A stretch of 5,693 nt of DNA from Bacteroidota bacterium (lineage in GTDB: Bacteria > Bacteroidota > Rhodothermia > Rhodothermales > UBA10348): contig JAHEEH010000152.1 in NCBI GenBank assembly GCA_024640835.1, positions 1-5,693 of the forward strand, in the 5' to 3' direction. Every line of letters starts with the position of its first letter. The first letter of the stretch is position 1. A program made the translations under genes and the position numbers. Positions 1 through 5,440 of the stretch are shown here, in pieces. Below the pieces are notes generated by a model that saw only the letters and a program-made list of their open reading frames with translations, had not been told where the DNA came from and made no database searches.

Positions 1-447
1 GTTCCCGGCGGAAGCTCCACGCCCGTGCTCCGGGCCGACGCGATCGACGGCATCACGATGGATCCGGACTCGCTCCGGACCGTGGGCTCCATGATGGGGA
101 CGGCCGGCATGCTCGTCATGGACGAGGACACCGACATGGTCTCCTTCCTGCGCCGCATCACCCACTTCTACCACCACGAGAGCTGCGGCCAGTGCACGCC
201 CTGTCGCGAGGGCACGGGCTGGCTCGAGAACCTGGTCACGCGTATCGACGAGGGCGAAGGCAACCTGCGTGACCTGGACCTGCTCATCGACATCTGCTCG
301 CAGATGGAAGGACGCACCGTCTGCGCGCTGGCCGACGCGGCCGCCTGGCCGGTCCGGTACACCGTCGAACGTTTCCGCGACGAATTCGAGGCCCGCTGCC
401 GTCCGTCGCTCGTGCCGGCTGCCGGCGCTCCGATCCACCAAGACTGA
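1..447 (+). CDS. nuoF: NADH-quinone oxidoreductase subunit F (NuoF), C-terminal part; 5' end outside window
   Basis: NuoF is the NADH- and FMN-binding subunit of respiratory complex I. It oxidises NADH and passes electrons through cluster N3 into the peripheral arm on the cytoplasmic side. The frame is open from the first base and gives 148 residues, about the last third of a protein that is usually near 430-450 aa. The fragment opens with the conserved PGGSSTPVL stretch. It then shows MGTAGMLVMDED and the N3 cluster motif SCGQCTPCREGTGWL, with Cys at fragment positions 62, 65 and 68. The fourth ligand is Cys108 in TVCALADAAAWPV, about 40 residues later as the family requires. An Ala follows CAL where many relatives have Gly, which is a minor variation. 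The TGA stop is followed after 8 bases by a lipoprotein gene, and nuoG comes next, so this is the nuo operon. The identification is firm; only the N-terminal NADH/FMN-binding part is missing from view. Confidence 0.97.
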   Translation, partial: VPGGSSTPVLRADAIDGITMDPDSLRTVGSMMGTAGMLVMDEDTDMVSFLRRITHFYHHESCGQCTPCREGTGWLENLVTRIDEGEGNLRDLDLLIDICSQMEGRTVCALADAAAWPVRYTVERFRDEFEARCRPSLVPAAGAPIHQD

Positions 448-455
448 AATCCACC

Positions 456-983
456 ATGTCCTGTCCTTCGTGCCCGACCACCCGCATCCTGTTCGCACTC
501 TTCATCGCCGCCGTGGTGCTGGGCGGCTGCGGCCCCCAGACCCCCGAGCCTGCTCCGGACGTCGCCACGGACGCCCAGCCGGGCTGGGATGCTCTCGGCA
601 TGCCGGTCGTGGCGGAATCGGCGGTCACGGTGCAGTCCCTGGTCTCCGAGTCGGAGCGATTCGTCGGACAGACCGTGGTCGTCGAGGGCGTAGTGGCCGA
701 AGTATGCCAGAATTCCGGCTGCTGGCTCACGCTGGCCGTCGATCCCGACCACGCCCCGATCCGCGTGGACGTACCCCGTGATACCAGCGGCACCTACGTG
801 TACACGTTTCCGATGGACATCTCGGGGCGTCGGATCGTCGTCTCCGGCGTGCTGTCGGCGGGAGAGGCGGCTCAGCACGAGCATGCCGAGGAGGGTGGAC
901 ATGACGAGGCCGAATCCCGTGCCCTGACCCTGGACCTGGCGATCGTGGCCGAAGGAGCCCTCGTCGAGCGGATCGGCGACTGA
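456..983 (+). CDS. Small lipoprotein, DUF4920-like, inserted between nuoF and nuoG
   Basis: This 175-residue protein has a lipoprotein signal peptide: a short n-region ending in Arg10, a hydrophobic stretch at about 11-22, and the lipobox LGGC with Cys25 as the predicted lipidated residue. A Pro/Ala/Asp-rich linker follows (about 26-56). The globular part (about 57-172) includes FVGQTVVVEGVVAEVC and then the signature CQNSGCW, with Cys84, Cys89 and Trp90. That CxxxxCW pattern after a beta-rich 'G..V.VeG.V' strand is what I recall of DUF4920, a small OB-fold-like family of unknown function; the assignment is from memory. Residues 137-151 are acidic and His-rich (His141, His143, His149), so metal binding with the Cys pair is conceivable but unproven. 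The mature protein should be anchored outside the cytoplasm, whereas NuoF and NuoG are cytoplasmic, so a direct subunit role is unlikely. The gene starts 8 bases after nuoF and ends 32 bases before nuoG, so it is probably cotranscribed. No Shine-Dalgarno sequence precedes the ATG. A CPSC motif in the signal n-region is odd. Confidence 0.85.
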   Translation: MSCPSCPTTRILFALFIAAVVLGGCGPQTPEPAPDVATDAQPGWDALGMPVVAESAVTVQSLVSESERFVGQTVVVEGVVAEVCQNSGCWLTLAVDPDHAPIRVDVPRDTSGTYVYTFPMDISGRRIVVSGVLSAGEAAQHEHAEEGGHDEAESRALTLDLAIVAEGALVERIGD

Positions 984-1015
984 TCCCCCACATCGCATTC
1001 CGACCTGGATCTGAC

Positions 1016-2734
1016 ATGCCTACGGTAACCATAGACGGCGCGAAGCACGAGTTCGAGGGCCGCCCCCGTCTCCTGCAGTACTGCCTGGATCGAGGGCTGG
1101 AGCTTCCGCATTTCTGCTATCACCCGGCCATGTCGGCCCCCGCCAACTGCAGGCAGTGCCTGGTCGAGGTGGGCATGCCGGCCCGGGACCGGGCGACGGG
1201 CCAGGTGCAGGCGGACGAATCGGGAAACCCGGTGATCGCCTGGATGCCCAAGCTGCAGACCAGCTGCACCGTGGACGTGGCCGACGGCATGGTGGTGCGC
1301 ACGCACCGCTCCTCCGACCAGGTCGCGCGCGCCCAGAAGGACACCCTGGAGTTGCTCCTCATCAACCACCCCCTCGACTGTCCCATCTGCGACCAGGCCG
1401 GCCATTGTCCGCTCCAGATCCAGGCCTACAAGTACGGACCCGAGGGATCGCGCTTCGAGTTCGAGAAGACGCACAAGCCCAAGCAGGTCGAGCTCGGCCC
1501 GCGGGTCATGCTCGACGGCGAGCGCTGCATCAACTGCACGCGCTGTGTCCGCTTCACGGAGGAGATCTCGAAGAGCCACCAGTTGACCATCGTCGAGCGC
1601 GGCGTGCGCAACTTCCCCGTGACCCCGCCGGGCGAGGTGTTCGACGAACCCTACTCGATGAACGTCATCGACATCTGTCCCGTGGGCGCGCTGACGTCCG
1701 TGGACTGGCGTTTCCAGGCGCGGGTGTGGGAGATGTCGAAGACGCCCTCCGTCACCACCGGCAACGCCAAGGGCTCCAACTGCTGGTACTGGGTGAAGGA
1801 CAACCGCGTGATGAAGGTCACCCCGCGTGACAACGCGGAGGTCAACGCCTACTGGCTGCCCGACGAGGACCGCCTGGACCTGGCCCGATTCAACGACGAC
1901 CGGCCGGCCGGGCCGACGGTCGACGGGGCACCGGCCACGTGGGACGACGCCTATGCGAAGGCGGCGTCACTGCTCCAGGCGGCCGACCCCTCGAAGATCG
2001 TCTTCCTCGGCTCGGCGACCGCGACGGTCGAGGACAACTTTCTTCTCGCCCGTCTCGCGACCGCCCTGGGTGCCGACGCTCCTCGGTACATTCCACACGT
2101 CGAGCCCGGACACGGCGACGGCTGGCTGAGGACGGACGATCGCACGCCCAATGCACGCGGCTGCGAACTGCTGGGCATTCGCCCCGTCGATGCCTCCGGC
2201 CTGAAGGCCCGGCTGGCCAGCGGCGCCGTCGAAGTCCTCTACGTTCTCGAAGACGACCCCGTCGCGTCCGGCCTGTGTTCCGAGCAGGACCTGTCCGGAG
2301 TGGCCGTCGTGCTCCATCCCTACAACACCACGAACGGCACGATCGCCGCCGCCCGCGTCACCCTGCCGGCCGCTACGGCGGTGGAAACCGTGGGGACCTT
2401 CGTGTCGGAGGACGGGCAGGCCCAGCGCGTCCGCCCGGCCAAGGCCATTCGCGGAATGAACCGGACGCTGATGATGGAGGTGGGCAGGAGCCGTCACGAC
2501 CTGCACGGCACGCCGTTCGATCGCTGGTACCACGAGGAGAACCTGGTGGACTGCCAGCCCGGATGGGTCAGCCTGCCGGGAGTTGCGGCGGCCGCGGGCC
2601 ACGCGATGGAGGTCCGGGGACCGCGATACGTCATGGACGAGGTCGCGGACACGGTCGAGGCCTTCGCGCAGATCTCGTACGCGGCGATGGGTGAATCCGG
2701 CGTCCGCCTCCGGGCGGCCGCCATGCCTGCATGA
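1016..2734 (+). CDS. nuoG: NADH-quinone oxidoreductase subunit G (NuoG), compact form
   Basis: NuoG is the large iron-sulfur subunit of the complex I peripheral arm. It takes electrons from NuoF and relays them towards NuoI and NuoB. The 572-residue product has a plant-ferredoxin-like N-terminus with [2Fe-2S] N1b ligands Cys34, Cys45, Cys48 and Cys84. The N5 motif follows, with the typical His ligand: His118, Cys122, Cys125 and Cys131 in HPLDCPICDQAGHC. N4 is bound by Cys171, Cys174, Cys177 (CINCTRC) and Cys221 (DICPVGALTS). The next segment (about 245-295) corresponds to the molybdopterin-oxidoreductase [4Fe-4S] region but keeps only Cys256, so cluster N7 is absent, as in many bacteria. A degenerate molybdopterin-like domain follows, including ETVGTFVSEDGQAQR near residues 457-471. 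The protein is much shorter than E. coli NuoG (about 900 aa) or Thermus Nqo3 (about 780 aa). It has a proper stop and no sign of a frameshift, so it looks naturally compact. The ATG gives a normal N-terminus without a Shine-Dalgarno sequence. Confidence 0.95.
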   Translation: MPTVTIDGAKHEFEGRPRLLQYCLDRGLELPHFCYHPAMSAPANCRQCLVEVGMPARDRATGQVQADESGNPVIAWMPKLQTSCTVDVADGMVVRTHRSSDQVARAQKDTLELLLINHPLDCPICDQAGHCPLQIQAYKYGPEGSRFEFEKTHKPKQVELGPRVMLDGERCINCTRCVRFTEEISKSHQLTIVERGVRNFPVTPPGEVFDEPYSMNVIDICPVGALTSVDWRFQARVWEMSKTPSVTTGNAKGSNCWYWVKDNRVMKVTPRDNAEVNAYWLPDEDRLDLARFNDDRPAGPTVDGAPATWDDAYAKAASLLQAADPSKIVFLGSATATVEDNFLLARLATALGADAPRYIPHVEPGHGDGWLRTDDRTPNARGCELLGIRPVDASGLKARLASGAVEVLYVLEDDPVASGLCSEQDLSGVAVVLHPYNTTNGTIAAARVTLPAATAVETVGTFVSEDGQAQRVRPAKAIRGMNRTLMMEVGRSRHDLHGTPFDRWYHEENLVDCQPGWVSLPGVAAAAGHAMEVRGPRYVMDEVADTVEAFAQISYAAMGESGVRLRAAAMPA

Positions 2735-2768
2735 TCGATCCCCTGGACAACCCCAGCACTCCGACGTA

Positions 2769-2783
2769 CCGGGCAATGCCCGG
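2769..2783. repeat. Perfect inverted repeat (hairpin) in the nuoG-nuoH gap
   Basis: The 70-base gap between nuoG and nuoH contains CCGGGC, a 3-base AAT loop, then GCCCGG, a perfect 6-bp GC-only stem ending 21 bases before the nuoH ATG. No T-tract follows, so a strong intrinsic terminator is unlikely. It could be an RNA-processing or attenuation element, or chance in GC-rich DNA. Confidence 0.35.
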
Positions 2784-2804
2784 AACACAACGAACGAACC
2801 TGTC

Positions 2805-3836
2805 ATGGATCTAGCCTGGTACTGGACGGCCCTCATCGCGTTCGGAGTCGCGAACTTCTTCCTGGTCTCCGCCGCGGTCCTCGTGTACGCCGAGCGCAAG
2901 GTCTCGGGCTACATGCAGAATCGGCCCGGTCCGAATCGCGTCGGTCCGTTCGGCCTGCTTCAGCCGTTTGCGGACGTTCTGAAGCTGGTGCTCAAGGAGA
3001 ACATCGTCCCGCTCGCGTCGAGCCCGTTCATCCATTCGCTGGCGCCGACGATCATGATCGTGATCGCGTTCACGGGCGGCGCCCTGATTCCGTACGCGCG
3101 CGGCGTGGTGATCGCCGACATGGAGGTCTCGGTCCTCGTGCTCCTCGCGCTGACGTCGATCTCGGTGTACGGCATCACCCTTGCGGGCTGGAGCTCCAAC
3201 TCCAAGTACTCGCTCCTGGGCGGCCTGCGGTCGTCTGCCCAGATGATCTCCTACGAGCTCTCCATGGGGCTGGCCGTCGTGTCCGTCGTGCTGCTGGCCG
3301 GGTCGCTGAACCTGATGGACATCGTCGAGAGCCAGGCCGGCGGCTTCGGCATCCTCGGGTGGAACATCTTCCGCAACCCGATAGGGGCCGTCATCTTCAT
3401 CGTGACGGCGTACGCCGAGTGCAACCGGACGCCCTTCGACCTCCCGGAGGCCGAGCAGGAGCTCGTGGGCGGATACCACACCGAGTATTCCGGCATGAAG
3501 TTCGGCATGTTCTTCCTGGCCGAATACGTCAACTTCTTCGTGGCGTCCTTCGTGATCTCGACGCTGTTCTTCGGCGGCTACCTCCTTCCGTTCGAATCAC
3601 TGATCATCGGCGCATTCCCGGCGCTCGAGGGGAGCCTGCTCCTGGGCGTCCTCCAGGTCCTGTCGCTGCTCGTGAAGGCCGGCTTCTTCGCGTTCACCTT
3701 CATCTGGGTGCGCTGGACGCTGCCCCGATTCAAGTACCAGCAGCTCATGCGGCTGGGCTGGAAGAAGCTCCTTCCGCTCGCCCTCGTGAACGTGATCCTG
3801 GTGGCGATCGGCGTGGCGATCGTACGCGGCTTCTGA
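2805..3836 (+). CDS. nuoH: NADH-quinone oxidoreductase subunit H (NuoH)
   Basis: NuoH (ND1/Nqo8) is the inner-membrane subunit that joins the peripheral and membrane arms of complex I. It forms much of the ubiquinone/menaquinone access chamber and couples quinone reduction to proton pumping. The 343 residues match the usual length of about 325-350. About eight hydrophobic helices are visible, near 4-26, 75-98, 107-127, 146-168, 187-204, 236-260, 278-302 and 322-340. Conserved loops are intact: AERKVSGYMQNRPGPNRVGP (29-48), GWSSNSKYSLLGGLRSSAQM (128-147) and AECNRTPFDLPEAEQELVGG (204-223), followed by YHTEYSGMKF and, near the C-terminus, RWTLPRFKYQQLMRLGWK. The acidic residues of the third loop line the proton and quinone path in the family. 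The reading frame is open further upstream, but that extension lies within the nuoG coding region and is not NuoH-like. The ATG at 2805 gives the normal N-terminus just before the first helix. No Shine-Dalgarno sequence is seen. nuoI does not follow; a hairpin and then rpe do. Confidence 0.96.
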   Translation: MDLAWYWTALIAFGVANFFLVSAAVLVYAERKVSGYMQNRPGPNRVGPFGLLQPFADVLKLVLKENIVPLASSPFIHSLAPTIMIVIAFTGGALIPYARGVVIADMEVSVLVLLALTSISVYGITLAGWSSNSKYSLLGGLRSSAQMISYELSMGLAVVSVVLLAGSLNLMDIVESQAGGFGILGWNIFRNPIGAVIFIVTAYAECNRTPFDLPEAEQELVGGYHTEYSGMKFGMFFLAEYVNFFVASFVISTLFFGGYLLPFESLIIGAFPALEGSLLLGVLQVLSLLVKAGFFAFTFIWVRWTLPRFKYQQLMRLGWKKLLPLALVNVILVAIGVAIVRGF

Positions 3837-3856
3837 TCGGAACGGCTCGTTCCGAT
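3836..3856 (+). terminator. Hairpin directly after nuoH, candidate transcription or processing boundary
   Basis: The last base of the nuoH stop codon begins a perfect 9-bp inverted repeat, ATCGGAACG / CGTTCCGAT, with a 3-base GCT loop. A G-T wobble would extend it by one pair. It stands exactly where the nuo block ends and the rpe block begins. The following bases (TGAGGGTCGG) contain no T-run, so it does not meet the textbook definition of a Rho-independent terminator. It may be a U-tract-less terminator, a 3'-end protecting stem, or a dimer-binding operator for the downstream promoter region. Confidence 0.5.
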
Positions 3857-3880
3857 TGAGGGTCGGCAGCGCTACCTTGC
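3856..3880 (+). promoter_or_regulatory. rpe: Weak promoter-like motif upstream of rpe
   Basis: TACCTTGC at 3873-3880 partly matches the Bacteroidota -7 element TAnnTTTG (TA and TT kept, the final two positions shifted). It ends 34 bases before the GTG start of rpe. A TTG at 3856-3858 could act as the upstream element, but the 14-base spacing is shorter than the roughly 19-21 expected, so the match is poor. The position, after the post-nuoH hairpin and before a new gene block, is what makes it worth noting. Confidence 0.25.
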
Positions 3881-3914
3881 GGGCCGCAGACAGTCCCGTG
3901 AACGACGCGTCCCC

Positions 3915-4589
3915 GTGCCGATCCTCGCCCCCTCCATCCTGGCCGCAGACTTCGCCAACCTGGAATCCCACTGCCGCGAGGCCGTGGAGGCGGGTGCCGA
4001 GTGGATCCACGTGGACGTGATGGACGGCCATTTCGTGCCGAACATCACCATCGGCCCACCCGTCGTCCGCAGCCTGCGTCCCGTGGCGGACGACACCGGA
4101 GCGTTCCTGGACGTCCATCTCATGATCGAGGAGCCGGGACGGTACGTGAAGGCGTTCGCCGATGCGGGGGCGGACCGGATCACCGTCCACGTCGAGGCCT
4201 GCACGCACCTGCACCGCACGCTGCAGTCCATCCGGGAGGCCGGCGTCCGCGCGGGCGTCACCCTGAATCCCGGAACGCCGGTCTCGAGCCTCGAGCCGGT
4301 GCTCCACCTCGTGGACCTGGTCCTCGTCATGACCGTCAACCCGGGCTTCGGAGGACAGGCGTTCATCCCGGAGAGCCCGGACCGGATCCGGACGGTGCGT
4401 TCGATGCTGGACGCCGTGGGATCCAACGCCCACGTACAGGTGGACGGGGGCATCACCCCGGACAACGTTTCGGCCGTGATCGACGCGGGCGCCGACGTGG
4501 TGGTCGCGGGAAGCGCGGTGTTCCGGGGCCGGGGTACCGTGGACGAGAACGTGCGAGCCTTCCGACGGGCATGGTCGCAGTTGGCATGA
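3915..4589 (+). CDS. rpe: Ribulose-phosphate 3-epimerase
   Basis: Rpe interconverts D-ribulose 5-phosphate and D-xylulose 5-phosphate in the cytoplasm, in the pentose phosphate pathway and, where present, the Calvin cycle. The 224 residues match the usual length of a single TIM-barrel domain. Family motifs appear in order: APSILAADF at 5-13, WIHVDVMDGHFVPN at 30-43, LDVHLMI at 65-71, NPGTP at 118-122, VNPGFGGQ at 141-148, and VQVDGGI at 174-180 followed by VVVAGSAVF. The likely metal ligands and catalytic acids are His32, Asp34, His68 and Asp177, with Asp34 and Asp177 as the acid/base pair by family knowledge. The start is GTG. No in-frame ATG, GTG or TTG lies between the nuoH stop and this codon, and the product begins right at the conserved MPILAPSIL. 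The gene follows nuoH by 78 bases holding a hairpin and overlaps the downstream SDR gene by 4 bases. Functionally it is unrelated to complex I, so it probably starts a new transcription unit. Confidence 0.96.
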   Translation: MPILAPSILAADFANLESHCREAVEAGAEWIHVDVMDGHFVPNITIGPPVVRSLRPVADDTGAFLDVHLMIEEPGRYVKAFADAGADRITVHVEACTHLHRTLQSIREAGVRAGVTLNPGTPVSSLEPVLHLVDLVLVMTVNPGFGGQAFIPESPDRIRTVRSMLDAVGSNAHVQVDGGITPDNVSAVIDAGADVVVAGSAVFRGRGTVDENVRAFRRAWSQLA

Positions 4590-5437
4590 ACGAAGTCGAG
4601 GGGATGACGTGCGTCGTGACCGGCGCCACGTCGGGTATCGGGCGCGTCGTCGCCCGGGCCCTCGCCCGCATGGGGGCGCGCGTCGTCCTCGTGGGGCGCT
4701 CCAGGGAGCGCGGACGGCACACGCTCATGGAAATCATGCGCGACACGGGCAACACGCAGGTGGACCTGCTCACGTGCGATCTCTCCTCGCAGGCCGATGT
4801 CCGACGGCTCGCGACGGAACTCGCCACGCGCTATCCCCAGATCGACGTCCTGGTGAACAACGCGGGCGCCATCTTTCGCCGAAGGGAAGAGTCCGTCGAC
4901 GGCCTGGAGATGACTTTCGCCCTCAACCACCTCGGCTACTTTCTGCTCACGAATCTGCTCCTGGATACGCTGCGGGCCTCCTCTCCGAGCAGAGTCGTGA
5001 ATGTCGCCAGCTCCGCGCACCGACGGGCCAGTCTGGACCTCGACGACCTGCAATCCGTCCGCAGATACCGTCCCTGGCGTGCCTACGCCAACTCCAAGCT
5101 GTGCAACCTGCTGTTCACGTACGAGCTGGCGCGGAGACTCGACGGCTCCGGCGTGACGGTCAACGCCGTCCACCCTGGAAGCGTCGCGACGCGCTTCGGC
5201 TCGAACAACACGGGGCCCATGCGCCGGATGATGGCCTGGGGGCGACCCTTCCTGCGTACCCCGGAGCAGGGGGCACGGACGGTGGTACACCTGGCCGTCG
5301 CGCCCGAAGCGGCCGATGCGACGGGTGGCTACTGGGTGGACGACCGCGCCCGCCGTTCCTCGCGCGTCTCGATGGACGAGACCCTTGCCGCGAAGCTCTG
5401 GGACCTGTCCGCCGAGATCACCGGCCTGGACGGTTGA
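4586..5437 (+). CDS. Short-chain dehydrogenase/reductase, retinol-dehydrogenase-like
   Basis: This 283-residue protein is a classical-type Rossmann-fold oxidoreductase that should use NAD(P)(H). It shows the cofactor motif TGATSGIG at 12-19 and GRSRERG at 37-43, where Arg38 after the second beta strand suggests NADPH preference. CDLSS follows at 64-68 (adenine-binding Asp65), NNAG at 91-94, the structural Asn114 and the catalytic Ser142 or Ser143 in NVASSAH. The active-site pair is Tyr167 and Lys171 in YANSKLCNLLF, and VNAVHPGSVATRF supplies the proline-glycine loop. The overall pattern, including FALNHLGYFLLTNLLL, is that of the retinol dehydrogenase/WWOX-like branch, which in bacteria is broadly annotated 'SDR family'. 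The substrate cannot be told from sequence. The ATG overlaps the rpe stop as ATGA, which implies translational coupling. In-frame ATGs at 4571 and 4604 are alternatives; the latter begins at MTCVVTGATSG and is also plausible. It ends 3 bases before a convergent gene. Confidence 0.92.
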   Translation: MNEVEGMTCVVTGATSGIGRVVARALARMGARVVLVGRSRERGRHTLMEIMRDTGNTQVDLLTCDLSSQADVRRLATELATRYPQIDVLVNNAGAIFRRREESVDGLEMTFALNHLGYFLLTNLLLDTLRASSPSRVVNVASSAHRRASLDLDDLQSVRRYRPWRAYANSKLCNLLFTYELARRLDGSGVTVNAVHPGSVATRFGSNNTGPMRRMMAWGRPFLRTPEQGARTVVHLAVAPEAADATGGYWVDDRARRSSRVSMDETLAAKLWDLSAEITGLDG

Positions 5438-5440
5438 GGC

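Noticed and set aside
168..998. Open frame of 276 codons on the - strand opposite nuoF and the lipoprotein gene
   Set aside because: It covers the N3 cluster coding region of nuoF and the lipoprotein on the other strand. The product is Arg/Gly-rich with no motifs.
2583..2804. N-terminal extension of NuoH by 74 residues from an upstream in-frame ATG
   Set aside because: The extension lies mostly inside nuoG and is Arg/Ser-rich and unlike any NuoH. The ATG at 2805 gives the family-typical N-terminus.
1967..2899. Open frame of 310 codons on the - strand opposite nuoG and the start of nuoH
   Set aside because: The product is low in hydrophobic core patterns, shows no known motifs and spans two clear genes. 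It is a composition artefact.
3878..3888. TGCGGGCCGCA palindrome downstream of the promoter-like motif as an operator
   Set aside because: It is a 5-bp dyad around a single base in GC-rich DNA. Such short palindromes are common by chance and nothing else supports it.
4001..4585. Extension of the SDR protein by about 195 residues into rpe
   Set aside because: The extra part is an out-of-frame reading of rpe, rich in Arg, Gly and Pro. The Rossmann motif begins about 12 residues after the ATG at 4586.
3872..5290. Long open frame (472 codons) on the - strand opposite rpe and the SDR gene
   Set aside because: It lies opposite two genes with complete family motifs. Its product is rich in Arg, Gly, His and Ala with no recognisable domain, as expected for a GC-rich antisense shadow.
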